Source: Neobacillus vireti (GTDB lineage Bacteria > Bacillota > Bacilli > Bacillales > Cytobacillaceae). Taken from it: 64,000 bases of DNA. The notes under the pieces were generated by a model that was not told the origin of the DNA, searched no databases, and was given only the letters and a program-made list of their open reading frames with translations. Position 1 is the stretch's first letter, and each line of letters opens with the position of its first letter. A program made the position numbers and the translations under genes. Shown here piece after piece: positions 1 to 7,396 of the stretch. The stretch is taken from NCBI RefSeq assembly GCF_001026695.1, contig NZ_LDNB01000005.1:32810-96809 (forward strand). The letters are read 5' to 3'.

Positions 1-28
1 ATTGCAGGGAAGAGCTTACTTAAGACTT

Positions 29-427
29 TCACGAAGGAAGATTTAGTTGCCACGATACTCCAAACCGATCATTAACCCAACCAAACCTCTGACTAAAACC
101 ATAATCACCAATTGGCATTAATGCTTGTCCACCCTCGATAAGTTTCTGATATAGGCTGTTAATTTCTTCTTCTGAATCACAAGTAATAAAAATTGAGAAT
201 GAAGGAGTAAAGGAAAACTGATGCTTCACATTACTGTCAATGCACATAAATTCTTGCCCTTTTAAGGAAAAAGTAGCCTGCATGACAGTTCCTTCGTCTC
301 CAGATTCATTCGCTCCATAGCGAACAATACTGGTAATTTCTGAATCGTCAATGATTGAAGCGTAATGATTCATCGCTTCTTCTGCTTTACCATCTTGAAA
401 CATTAAGAATGGTGTAATTTTTTTCAT
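29..427 (-). CDS. VOC/PhnB-like (glyoxalase superfamily) protein
   Basis: A 132-residue protein of the vicinal-oxygen-chelate fold, closest in look to the PhnB/YjdN group. It opens with ITPFLMFQDGKAEEAMNHY, the usual beta-alpha start with a conserved alanine/phenylalanine pattern. It closes with DRFGVSWQLNL, the typical final strand (F-G-V-x-W-x-L) of this family. The length is normal for a single VOC module pair. The ATG at 425-427 is preceded by AAAGGAG about 9 nt upstream, which supports the start. Many of these proteins have no known substrate and the metal ligands cannot be assigned confidently here, so the reaction is unknown. It stands alone; no operon partner is visible in the window. 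Confidence 0.85.
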   Translation of the reverse strand: MKKITPFLMFQDGKAEEAMNHYASIIDDSEITSIVRYGANESGDEGTVMQATFSLKGQEFMCIDSNVKHQFSFTPSFSIFITCDSEEEINSLYQKLIEGGQALMPIGDYGFSQRFGWVNDRFGVSWQLNLPS

Positions 428-520
428 TAAAAATCAACTCCTTTAGTTTCTTCATTGTAGCATTCAATATAAGGTTATACGAATTGCTGTTTCCTTTCAC
501 ACGGTACACAGAAATCGGTT

Positions 521-564
521 CCTGCTCCCCTGATCGTTAATGCAGCAACACGCCGGGGGGCAGG
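521..564. repeat. REP-like GC-rich hairpin, copy 1
   Basis: The arms CCTGCTCCCC and GGGGGGCAGG pair over ten positions with one G-T wobble, around a loop containing TCGTTAA. The C-run, TTAA-containing loop and G-run match the layout of the hairpins at 12837, 33881 and 63763. No T-tract follows, so it is listed as a dispersed repeat and not a terminator. Confidence 0.5.
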
Positions 565-713
565 TATCAGAATTGAGGTTGTTGGGTTGGGAAATACAAA
601 TTCGTTGGTTATTTGTTAAAATAACAAAAATTAAGGGAGGAATTATACCAAGTTAGTTGAAATTGTAATAACGGAGTAAGTTTTGTTTTTTTATAGAATA
701 TGGAGGGATTTGA

Positions 714-1199
714 TTGCAAACATTTTTTCAATACAACTGGATGGTCAGGGAAGATTGGTATCGATGGTGCGAAGAATTAAGTGAAGAAGAACTACTACGC
801 AATCGAACTGGCGGAGTAGGCAGCATATTGCATACATTATTCCATATTATTGATGTGGAGTGGAGCTGGATACGCCTTTTAGAAGGTAAACCAGACTTTC
901 AGGAGAGTTTTGATGAATACAATAGCTTGAATAAGGTACGAAAATTGGACGCTGAATTTCGTAAGGAAGTGGAGGAATTTGTAAACAACTGGGATGTAAG
1001 CATGGAAAATAATTTATTTTATGATACTATGCCAGATGGAAGCAAGGTAACAGATACATGGGGAGAGGTTATCCGTCATGTCATTGCCCACGAAATTCAC
1101 CATATAGGACAATTATCCATTTGGTCAAGGGAAATAGGGAAAAAGCCTGTTTCTGCGAACCTTATTGGTCGTGGTCTTGCCTCGCATCTTAATAATTAA
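714..1199 (+). CDS. DinB family protein
   Basis: A 161-residue four-helix-bundle protein of the DinB/YfiT-like superfamily. The three histidines that normally bind a divalent metal are visible: the first in the helix containing SILHTLFHIIDVEWSW, and two in HVIAHEIHHIGQL near residue 135. The family is a putative metal-dependent enzyme group linked to thiol transfer (bacillithiol S-transferases in Bacillus) or stress, and the substrate here is unknown. The start is a TTG at 714, chosen because GGAGGG sits 6 nt upstream and no better in-frame ATG exists. A strong terminator follows at 1295-1323, so it is probably monocistronic. Confidence 0.88.
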   Translation: MQTFFQYNWMVREDWYRWCEELSEEELLRNRTGGVGSILHTLFHIIDVEWSWIRLLEGKPDFQESFDEYNSLNKVRKLDAEFRKEVEEFVNNWDVSMENNLFYDTMPDGSKVTDTWGEVIRHVIAHEIHHIGQLSIWSREIGKKPVSANLIGRGLASHLNN

Positions 1200-1294
1200 T
1201 CACTACAATAGAAAAAAATTTAAGTCGTGTTTCTTGTTGTACTAATAGGAGAAGTTCACTGGAAGAACGATTGAAAATAAATACGATAGTAATT

Positions 1295-1323
1295 AGCCGA
1301 ATTCAATCGTTATGAATTCGGCT
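1295..1323 (+). terminator. Rho-independent terminator after dinB-like gene
   Basis: Perfect 11-bp stem AGCCGAATTCA / TGAATTCGGCT with a 7-nt loop, followed by ATATTTTTTTT. Confidence 0.85.
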
Positions 1324-1475
1324 ATATTTTTTTTATACAAAAACACAACAATTGTGGTGCTATAAGTTCCCAGGTGTTACTTCGGACGGATACTAAGACA
1401 GCATGAAGCATTCAGCATATTGTTATTCATTTGCTGAATTGCGCTAGCCAAAGAAATAATATAGCAAGGATTTCA

Positions 1476-2018
1476 TTATTCAAAGTTTTCTTTTCTATAC
1501 TCCGCCTCCTCTTCTTCCCTTAGTAATCTTGTTGCCTTCCCTACTGTTCCTCCTTGAAGATTCCAAATTTTATTATGGTCTGAAACAGCCTTACTAAAGT
1601 CACCTACTTTCCATCTTTCTAAAATGCTTATGTATAGGTCACGATGATTCAAATCCAGATGATTACGATCAAGAACATCTAGTAATCTATCAATTCTTTC
1701 TTGAGTTGGTTCTAAATGAGTCCATTTCTGCTCGGCGTATACTTTAGAATGACTCATAGAATGAATCGCCTTTTGAATCTCAGCTTCAGTCATTCCTAAA
1801 GGGAATTCTTTCTCCACTTGGGATTCAATTTTTTCGTCATCCTCCATAACATCAGCAACAGTAGTCACGGATTCCTTACCATCCTTTTTTTCATTTTTTT
1901 CGATGGGCTCTTTCACTTCCATTTCTTTAGCTCCCATGAAACTAGTTGAAACATAATATCCAATCCCCAAGATAAGAATGGCAAATACAATCCCGAGTGC
2001 AAGCTTATTTTTCCCCAT
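1476..2018 (-). CDS. membrane-anchored protein, DUF6241-like
   Basis: A 180-residue protein with one N-terminal transmembrane helix (residues about 6-28, rich in L/I/G). A lysine/glutamate-rich linker (30-70) and a C-terminal helical domain follow. The C-terminal part has the pattern LGMTEAEIQKAIHSMSHSKV, an aspartate/leucine-rich helix, and a motif ending GGTVGKATRLL. I recall this layout from Bacillus proteins annotated as DUF6241, but I cannot confirm it. The soluble domain probably faces the outside. Its ATG lies inside the end of the upstream gene (2005-2208), so the two are translationally coupled. Function is unknown. Confidence 0.75.
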   Translation of the reverse strand: MGKNKLALGIVFAILILGIGYYVSTSFMGAKEMEVKEPIEKNEKKDGKESVTTVADVMEDDEKIESQVEKEFPLGMTEAEIQKAIHSMSHSKVYAEQKWTHLEPTQERIDRLLDVLDRNHLDLNHRDLYISILERWKVGDFSKAVSDHNKIWNLQGGTVGKATRLLREEEEAEYRKENFE

Positions 2019-2208
2019 AATAACCTTCGATGTAAGTTTGACCTGAAAGCCAAACCAAGTCTTGCCTTAATTTAGGAGTATCCACCATGACGTAAACTTG
2101 ATATTTGGGATTGTTTTTGTTTCGCATGCTGTGGTGAAAATCATGGCCAAGTTTCACTAAATCAATAAATAATTGCTTTTTGTAAATGTTTTTCAGCTTC
2201 TTTTCCAT
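2005..2208 (-). CDS. small hypothetical protein, operon partner of the membrane protein
   Basis: A 67-residue basic protein starting MEKKLKNIYKK. An alternative GTG start four codons upstream at 2220 is possible; AAAGGAG lies 11 nt before the ATG, so the choice is uncertain. It contains the segment KYQVYVMVDTPKLRQDLVWL, which looks like a short beta-alpha unit, and has no signal or membrane helix. Its 3' end overlaps the start of the DUF6241-like gene by 14 nt, and the UDG-like gene ends 10-20 nt upstream. The three probably form one transcript. I do not recognise the family. Confidence 0.65.
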   Translation of the reverse strand: MEKKLKNIYKKQLFIDLVKLGHDFHHSMRNKNNPKYQVYVMVDTPKLRQDLVWLSGQTYIEGYYGEK

Positions 2209-2230
2209 GTTACTTAACACTCCTTTTCGT

Positions 2231-3172
2231 CTATCTCAGCAAGTGATCAATGACCAATGCAATCTTATGATCAAAGGGTTCAATCTCGTCCGCAAGGTGT
2301 GCTACACGTTTTTCATAATAGGCATCTCTTTCCCTCAGATCATTCCCTCTTTTTAACTCCTCCCCAATGATTTTTAATTGCTTAATTAATTCAGCCATTT
2401 GATCTTCATTCGGTCTTAATTGGTTGATTGGTTCTTGAAATTGCCCCCTACTTGCAGCATCTTTCAACTGGTCTTTAAAGATGTTTTTATTCGTTTCATA
2501 AATCTCTTTCCGATGACCATTCGCTCCAGATGGATGTGGAAAATGATAAAGGATCGTTTTATTCATGATTTTCCCCTCGTCCACTAAATACTTCAATACA
2601 TCTGAGACTACTTTACCTGTAGGGATGATCACAGCATCTTTTAGATCATTTAGTTCAGGAACTAATAATTCATCGATCATTTTTAAGAAAAGTTTTTGAC
2701 TAAAAAGCTTTGGACTGCTGCCACTATAATTTTCACCATCAATAAACACTGGATATCTTAGAACCGATGAGGTATGTAGTAAAGAATGCTTCTCATTAAA
2801 AAGCTGTTCACAGCTTTCAATATTTAAAAACTTGTGTAATTCTATCCCATCCAGCATATCAATGAGGTTTTTTCTCATCGTGGTACCGCCAAAACTAGCA
2901 TTTTTTTTGGCGTTACAAATCATTTGTTCATATTCTTCTTCTTGAATATGGTGACGGACGTAATTAAAGGCAAGCTCCATCTGTGTCCATCCAGGAGTAA
3001 TCCCTAGAATAATGACTTTCGCATCTTTGTTTATAAATTCAAAAGGAGCCCAGTAAACTTCTACTTTTCCATCCTTTGCATACAGAAACTCTTCTGTTAG
3101 TAAATCCTCCTTTTCGTATCCCCCTTTTAATGGTAGCTCCCTTAGGCTGGTCTCATAATTTTTAAAATACAT
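2231..3172 (-). CDS. uracil-DNA glycosylase-fold protein
   Basis: About 313 residues. The segment VIILGITPGWTQ (residues about 55-65) matches motif A (GxxPG) of the uracil-DNA glycosylase superfamily. FPHPSGAN (near residue 210) matches motif C (HPS) that contacts the DNA minor groove. A middle segment VIIPTGKVVSDVLKYL resembles the strand-helix before it. Proteins with this fold either excise damaged bases or are uncharacterised; the usual catalytic Asp of family 1 is not apparent, so I do not name a substrate. The C-terminal 90 residues form a charged coiled region. The ATG at 3172 is chosen because GAGGAGG lies 7 nt upstream. It is divergent from the XRE/ImmA-like gene and shares its palindrome-rich control region. 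Confidence 0.72.
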   Translation of the reverse strand: MYFKNYETSLRELPLKGGYEKEDLLTEEFLYAKDGKVEVYWAPFEFINKDAKVIILGITPGWTQMELAFNYVRHHIQEEEYEQMICNAKKNASFGGTTMRKNLIDMLDGIELHKFLNIESCEQLFNEKHSLLHTSSVLRYPVFIDGENYSGSSPKLFSQKLFLKMIDELLVPELNDLKDAVIIPTGKVVSDVLKYLVDEGKIMNKTILYHFPHPSGANGHRKEIYETNKNIFKDQLKDAASRGQFQEPINQLRPNEDQMAELIKQLKIIGEELKRGNDLRERDAYYEKRVAHLADEIEPFDHKIALVIDHLLR

Positions 3173-3240
3173 TTCCATTCCTCCTCTATAATGTTTAGCG
3201 GTAACAAATGATGTCAACTTTACTTAAATCAACAAAAAAA

Positions 3241-3327
3241 TAACAGCTGTTAACATAAAGATAACTCATGTTAATATTGTTGTCAATAATTTTTGCTGTA
3301 TGTTATTATGGACTTAACAAATGTTAA
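3241..3327. promoter_or_regulatory. divergent control region with TTAACA/TGTTAA palindromes and sigma-A promoter
   Basis: Three inverted repeats built from the same half-sites occur here: TAACAGCTGTTA (3241-3252), TTAACAT...ATGTTAA (3250-3274) and TTAACAAATGTTAA (3314-3327). A plus-strand promoter with TTGTCA (3280-3285), an 18-nt spacer and TATTAT (3304-3309), preceded by an extended -10 TG, puts the start of transcription near 3316. That is on the third palindrome. This fits autoregulation by the XRE-type protein encoded immediately downstream and control of the divergent UDG-like gene. Confidence 0.65.
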
Positions 3328-3343
3328 GAAAGGGTTTTCTGAG

Positions 3344-4501
3344 ATGCCCAATTCGATTAATGAACGAATTAAAAATAGAAGAAAAGAATTGCATATGTCC
3401 CAGGCTGACCTGGCAAATCAAGTAGGACTGAAACCGCCAGCAATTAGCCAATATGAATCTGGAGCACGGAGACCTTCCTATGAAGCTTTAAGGAAATTAT
3501 CCTTTGCATTGAAGGTATCCACTGAATATTTAGTTTCTGGTATTAACACAGAACAAACGCAATCTCCCCTTGAACATGATGACCGGGTGATGCTTCGGAT
3601 TGTGAATTCACTTTCGCAACAGAATAAGGAAAAATTAGTGGAGTATGCTACTTTTTTAGCGACTGGTAGAAAAGTAAAAATCGATGCTCTATTTGAAACT
3701 CCCTCAGAATATGCGAAATACTATCTTGAAGAAAAAATAGAGCATAGTTTACCAATCGATATCTATCGTCTTGCAAAAGATTTAGGAATAAGGATATTTG
3801 AAGATGATTTAGATGAGGGTGAGGGAATTCTCATTCAAATAGACCACCCCATCATCCTATTGGATCGTAAAATTCCATATGAAACGAGAAGAAAATTTAC
3901 GTTAGCATTGTTAATTGGACATTACATTCTTCCATGGCACTTAAAATCAAGCTATATTTCAAGAAAATACGATAAAAATACCAAACACAATGAAGAGATC
4001 AAACAAGGAAAACATGAAGAAACATTATTCGGTCACTCTACCCTTTTAACCGAAGAAGTAGAAGAAATGGAAGCGAACCAATTTGCTTTTAACCTTCTTA
4101 TGCCTGCAAAAGATTTAAAATCCGATATTATTGATAAAAATGATACGATGGAAAAATTAAAAGAACTTGCTGATAAAAAATATAATGTATCTTTGTTCGT
4201 GCTTTTGAACAGATTAGTCGATTTTGCAGATGAAATATACTCGGTGGTTCAAAGTCAAGATTCTAAAATTATTAAAAGTTTTCCAGGAAAGCGTAGCCTA
4301 ATTTCATTTGGTGAGATTGATAGTAGAAGTAAAGCTGCGAGCTTTTTTAATAACCCAAGTGTGAAGGAAGAGATTAGAAAAGGTGAGGTGCCAGCTTCTT
4401 GCTGGTTCAACGATGCCGTTGAAAATGAAATGGTTTTTGAACAGTCCATCTTTAATCCGAAGATGGGAAGGGTTTTGACACTATTAACTTTTAAAAAGTA
4501 A
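3344..4501 (+). CDS. XRE regulator fused to a degenerate ImmA/IrrE-type peptidase domain
   Basis: About 385 residues from the ATG at 3344. Longer in-frame starts would lie inside the promoter. Residues 5-62 are a canonical XRE helix-turn-helix (MSQADLANQVGL, ISQYESGARRPSYEAL). A domain with ImmA/IrrE (COG2856) layout follows. The conserved EANQFAFNLLMP helix and the DIYRLAKDLGI start are present. The zinc site that normally reads AHELGHYLL is ALLIGHYIL here, so the first His and the catalytic Glu of HEXXH are lost. It is therefore likely a sensor or repressor that does not cleave. ICE- and phage-type members respond to DNA damage by proteolysis; this one may use a ligand or partner. The C-terminal 90 residues are unassigned. 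A strong terminator follows. Confidence 0.85.
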   Translation: MPNSINERIKNRRKELHMSQADLANQVGLKPPAISQYESGARRPSYEALRKLSFALKVSTEYLVSGINTEQTQSPLEHDDRVMLRIVNSLSQQNKEKLVEYATFLATGRKVKIDALFETPSEYAKYYLEEKIEHSLPIDIYRLAKDLGIRIFEDDLDEGEGILIQIDHPIILLDRKIPYETRRKFTLALLIGHYILPWHLKSSYISRKYDKNTKHNEEIKQGKHEETLFGHSTLLTEEVEEMEANQFAFNLLMPAKDLKSDIIDKNDTMEKLKELADKKYNVSLFVLLNRLVDFADEIYSVVQSQDSKIIKSFPGKRSLISFGEIDSRSKAASFFNNPSVKEEIRKGEVPASCWFNDAVENEMVFEQSIFNPKMGRVLTLLTFKK

Positions 4502-4559
4502 ACGTAGAGTGCGATGGTAAGGCTTACCACTCATTCCCGAACAAAAAGATAGCCAAAAA

Positions 4560-4596
4560 AGTAATGCACATCGCATTTTTTGCGAGGTGCATTACT
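4560..4596 (+). terminator. terminator after XRE/ImmA-like gene
   Basis: AGTAATGCAC and TCGCA pair with TGCGA and GTGCATTACT around a T-rich loop, with a single mismatch. The 3' T-tract is weak and an A-run flanks the 5' side, so it may act on both strands. Confidence 0.7.
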
Positions 4597-4607
4597 TCTA
4601 TTTATTG

Positions 4608-4814
4608 TTATTTAACAACAATTTCACCAAGATTATTTAATTGGAATAGCGAAGCTAAAAACTTTTCGCAGATTGGCAAATGTGTACAATTCGGAAAGCC
4701 ACTTGAGCATGGGCAGGCTTTCAGTATTCCTAATCCCTTTTTAAAGATATGGATAAGTCTTTCCTCGACTGCTTCCATAATCCCGGCCCCTCCACCGCCT
4801 GTTTCGTAGCTCAC
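4608..4814 (-). pseudogene. 3' fragment of a DUF1998/MrfA (YprA)-like helicase
   Basis: Sixty-eight codons that match the extreme C-terminus of MrfA/YprA-type helicases: GGGGAGIMEA, a helix, then CPCSSGFPNCTHLPIC. In intact relatives this reads C-P-C-x-x-G-C-P-S-C...C, the zinc-binding cysteine cluster. Here the third cysteine has become Phe. About 90 percent of the gene is missing. The fragment begins exactly where a plus-strand ABC-F fragment begins, so both genes lost their 5' ends at the same junction near 4815. Confidence 0.65.
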
Positions 4815-4815
4815 G

Positions 4816-4908
4816 ATGGTTGGAGTATCACATGACCGAGCTTTTATTGAGCGGGTGGCTGATGAAGTGTATGTGCTTGAGGACCAAAAATTAAAGCTTA
4901 GAATCTGA
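4816..4908 (+). pseudogene. 3' fragment of an ABC-F ATPase gene
   Basis: Thirty codons reading VSHDRAFIERVADEVYVLED then KLKLRI and stop. This is the switch histidine region (SHDRxF) and the final strand of an ABC-F family ATPase (ribosome-protection or translation factors). Nothing upstream continues the ATPase. A hairpin terminator follows at 4916. It meets the helicase fragment head to head. Confidence 0.7.
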
Positions 4909-4915
4909 AATTCAG

Positions 4916-4936
4916 GAAGCAGGATTATCCTGCTTC
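4916..4936 (+). terminator. hairpin after ABC-F remnant
   Basis: Perfect 9-bp stem GAAGCAGGA / TCCTGCTTC with a 3-nt loop, followed by a modestly T-rich stretch. Confidence 0.6.
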
Positions 4937-4991
4937 TAAGGTTTCTATTTTAAATTATTTGTTCAAGTATAGAGCGCGTTTGTGATCGATC

Positions 4992-5030
4992 AAAAGCCTA
5001 ATTCCTCGCTAAAAATACGATTAGGCTTTT
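4992..5030. terminator. bidirectional terminator-like hairpin
   Basis: AAAAGCCTAAT pairs perfectly with ATTAGGCTTTT around a 17-nt loop, with A- and T-runs on the two sides. The same stem type recurs at 18973-19016. Confidence 0.65.
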
Positions 5031-5108
5031 TATGTTTTTGCCATACCCAAATGACCGTAAGTTGACGATGTTGCCTGTCCAGAACTAGACGGTAATATAG
5101 TCCATATG

Positions 5109-5153
5109 AAAGAGCGTGTTTTGAAAAAATAGATTGATCAAAACAAGCTCTTT
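5109..5153. terminator. terminator next to the helicase fragment
   Basis: AAAGAGC(g)TGTTTTG pairs with CAAAACA(a)GCTCTTT and a T-run follows on the plus strand. It lies 27 nt beyond the stop of the minus-strand helicase remnant and may serve both directions. Confidence 0.65.
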
Positions 5154-5179
5154 TTATTTATAATTGAACCAGATTATTT

Positions 5180-5782
5180 TTAATTGATGTTCACTATCTC
5201 TGCCTTTTTGCGGTGCCTATTATTGATGATTTGATCCAAATACTGCGTAAATTCTGATTCACCAGAGTACGACAAACAAAGATATTCTTTTGCCCTGGTC
5301 ATCCCGATATAAAATAAGGAAACTTCTCTCTCCTTATCGTTTTCAAGCGCAAATGGCATAGAGTCAATATTTACGATAAATACTGCCTGAAAATCTAGGC
5401 CTTTACTGCTATCTATCGTACTAATTTTAATTTTGCCATCATCCTTTTTAAAGGATCGCTTCGATACATCATTTTCAGTAATCCAATAAAACGGTAAGCC
5501 CGACTCCTTTAACATCCGTTGAATAATATCCACAAACGGATATTTATGATTCTTTTTCACCCGATACAAAATGACCATTTCATCAAAAGGAATCTTCCGC
5601 TCTTCATGCAGTTTTTTCATTTGCCTGGCAACTAATCTCATTTCATCAAAGAAATTGGCAGCCTTTATGATCCCTGGCTCCGGCCCTTTTCGTTTTGTAC
5701 TTTGCGGAGCAATGATTTCTCCTTCATTTGGTAAGGATATCTTAGCCATAAGAACAGCCCCCATGGACAGGGATGGTCTCAC
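5180..5782 (-). pseudogene. C-terminal fragment of a UvrD-like SF1 helicase
   Basis: About 200 codons covering only domain 2A. KISTIDSSKGLDFQAVFI corresponds to motif V (the T-x-H-x-x-K-G-L-E/D region) and LFYIGMTRAKEYLCL to motif VI. MVILYRVKK is the preceding strand. The N-terminal two thirds with Walker A and B are absent from both strands upstream, so it cannot be an active helicase. No convincing ribosome site precedes the first ATG. It may represent a defence-associated or stand-alone 3'-5' helicase lost by deletion. Confidence 0.75.
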
Positions 5783-5913
5783 ATCTCTAAATCATGGTAA
5801 ATTTCTTTCATAACAAGAAATATAATTTTAGAATATGGCTATGCGACAGTCGAACTAATAATTTCGTATAGAAGAAGGATGGATTGTTAAAAAAATAAGT
5901 TGGTGAAGCAGAT

Positions 5914-6234
5914 ATGAGAATAAATTTATCAGAGGTACAAATGACGGAAGTCAAACGAATCGTTGAAAAGGAATTTTTGATAAAAGCGATCGTACCAACA
6001 GATGACTATCTATTTATCAACTGTTTTGCAAAAAAGCAGAAAGAAATTGTCTATTATCATTTGTTTTTAGAAATTGATACGCTGATTATCCGCTGCTATG
6101 CACGTGTGTTTGACAGTTTAGGCCTAACCATAATGATCAAAAACACAGCAAAGAAGCTATTTGACTATTTGGTCAACCAGACAGGTTTAAAATACACAAA
6201 GTATATTGAAAACGGGGTCGTTTGGAATTTTTAA
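5914..6234 (+). CDS. hypothetical protein, 106 aa
   Basis: An ORF of 106 codons starting MRINLSEVQMTEVKRIVEKEF, with alternating hydrophobic strands in the middle (YLFINCFA, IVYYHLFLEIDTLIIRCYA) and a C-terminal helix/strand ending NGVVWNF. The composition is that of a real soluble alpha/beta protein. GGTGA lies about 8 nt before the ATG. I do not recognise the family. It stands next to decayed genes and could itself be a fragment, although no missing part is obvious. Confidence 0.55.
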   Translation: MRINLSEVQMTEVKRIVEKEFLIKAIVPTDDYLFINCFAKKQKEIVYYHLFLEIDTLIIRCYARVFDSLGLTIMIKNTAKKLFDYLVNQTGLKYTKYIENGVVWNF

Positions 6235-6268
6235 AAGCTGGGCAATATGGGGAGTTCAAGGATTAAAA

Positions 6269-6500
6269 ATGAGGAGGAGCTTTTTTAGTTTATTCAAACT
6301 TATAGGAGGATTCGTAGCTTAAGGAACAGGTTTGGGATTAAGTGTTGCAGCATATGGATTAGGCTGATATGGAAACAGACATATGGGGCGCCCAATACAA
6401 AATTTATTAAATAATCTTGGTAAGGGAAAAACAAGCCTGACGCCGAATATTGCTGGATTAACTGAGTTTTCTAAAGAATTTTTCCCCAACAAAAATCCAA
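6269..6500 (+). pseudogene. small glycine-rich membrane protein gene with two in-frame stops
   Basis: From the ATG at 6269 (GGAG upstream) the frame reads RSFFSLFKLIGGFVA, then TAA at 6320-6322, then GTGLGLSVAAYGLG, TGA at 6365-6367, then NRHMGRPIQNLLNNLGKG. The three pieces make one continuous small glycine-rich hydrophobic protein, so I read this as a decayed gene. A clean terminator follows at 6507. The boundary of the 3' end is approximate. Confidence 0.45.
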
Positions 6501-6506
6501 ATAGGA

Positions 6507-6534
6507 AAAATGCCCTTGCTTTAGAGGGCATTTT
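6507..6534 (+). terminator. terminator after the broken small membrane protein gene
   Basis: AAAATGCCCT pairs with AGGGCATTTT around an 8-nt loop, followed by TT and AT-rich sequence. Confidence 0.75.
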
Positions 6535-6732
6535 TTATAAGTCGATATATCCATTTCTCGGTTTATGGTTTCCGGGTTAATACAATCCCTTCAATTTAAA
6601 TAAAGCTAATTGGTCTATGACAAGTTGTGTTAGTTAAGCCATATTTTGATAAAGTAGACTTCCCTGTTGATTTTCAGTCTCTGCGCAAATCCATCTAAGC
6701 TTGGCTGGGCACTTTAAAACCGGCAATCGTTC

Positions 6733-6891
6733 TCAACTTGGGTCTACTTCGTCAAAAGATAGTATAGTCACTTCCGTATATTCGCCTTTATCAATTTCAT
6801 CCTCTGTGGCAGCTTGCTCTAGCTCTTCGCTGTCATCCATTCCCGGAGCGATTGAAGGCTCAGTATTTCTATTCCTGTTCTTGTTTTTCAT
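6733..6891 (-). CDS. small acidic protein, 52 aa
   Basis: A short ORF starting MKNKNRNRNTEPSIAPGM and ending FDEVDPS. The N-terminus is basic and the rest is strongly acidic (SEELEQAATEDEIDKGE). AAAGGAG sits 9-10 nt before the ATG, a textbook Bacillus ribosome site, and this is the main support for it being real. It has no membrane helix or cysteine. Small acidic proteins like this are common and mostly unstudied in Bacillus. I cannot assign a family. Confidence 0.6.
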   Translation of the reverse strand: MKNKNRNRNTEPSIAPGMDDSEELEQAATEDEIDKGEYTEVTILSFDEVDPS

Positions 6892-7138
6892 ATATAGCCA
6901 ACTCCTTTTAAAAGCAATTTTAGTACTGAAACGATCAATTCCGACTGTTATGGCAAATTCTAGATTAACTTTGTATTAATATACCCGCTTATAACCGTTA
7001 AAGCCGTTTTCATCAACTATTCTTTTCAAAAGTTAATTCCTTTATAGTGGAAGTTAAAGGAAACCGACTAATAGATCTTTTACACTGCCTACTGACAGAT
7101 TTGTTCTATCATAGGCTCGATTAAGATATCATTATCCT

Positions 7139-7265
7139 TTAAAAATCCCCCATCAACTTCCGATAAATCTCCTTCAAAGAATCTTCTAAATTCAAGTTCA
7201 GCAATACCATCGTCATTCATTCATCCCAGGTAAAGGATTCATCCACTTCTACCTTATTGGTGCGA
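7139..7265 (-). pseudogene. gene 3' remnant, related to the remnant at 10050
   Basis: The minus strand reads VEVDESFTWDE, TGA (7217-7219), then MTMVLLNLNLEDSLKEIYRK and a stop at 7139-7141. The segment L-x-x-S-L-K-E-I-Y-R-K-L-M matches the end of the remnant at 10050-10185 (Y-S-W-K-E-I-Y-Q-R-V-M), so both look like copies of one gene's C-terminus. The parent family is not recognised. The rest of 6900-7355 shows nothing convincing. Confidence 0.4.
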
Positions 7266-7360
7266 AATTTGCGTTTTTTTTAAAATTGTAATGAAAATTT
7301 TACTATCCAAATCAAAAGAATCGTTTTCTGACTATGCAAACAAGCTATTATGAAACAAAA

Positions 7361-7390
7361 GAACCATCCCCCTGCTTCAGGGAATGGTTC
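7361..7390 (-). terminator. terminator of the ggt-like pseudogene
   Basis: Read on the minus strand, GAACCATtCCC pairs with GGGgATGGTTC, followed by TTTTGTTT. Confidence 0.75.
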
Positions 7391-7396
7391 CCATGG

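Noticed and set aside
4564..4809. 81-codon plus-strand frame
   Set aside because: Opposite strand of the DUF1998/MrfA-like remnant, whose conserved C-P-C-x-x-G motif shows the true direction.
6701..6979. 92-codon plus-strand frame, serine-rich
   Set aside because: Antisense to the 52-aa minus-strand gene, which has a much better ribosome site; the serine runs come from reading acidic codons backwards.
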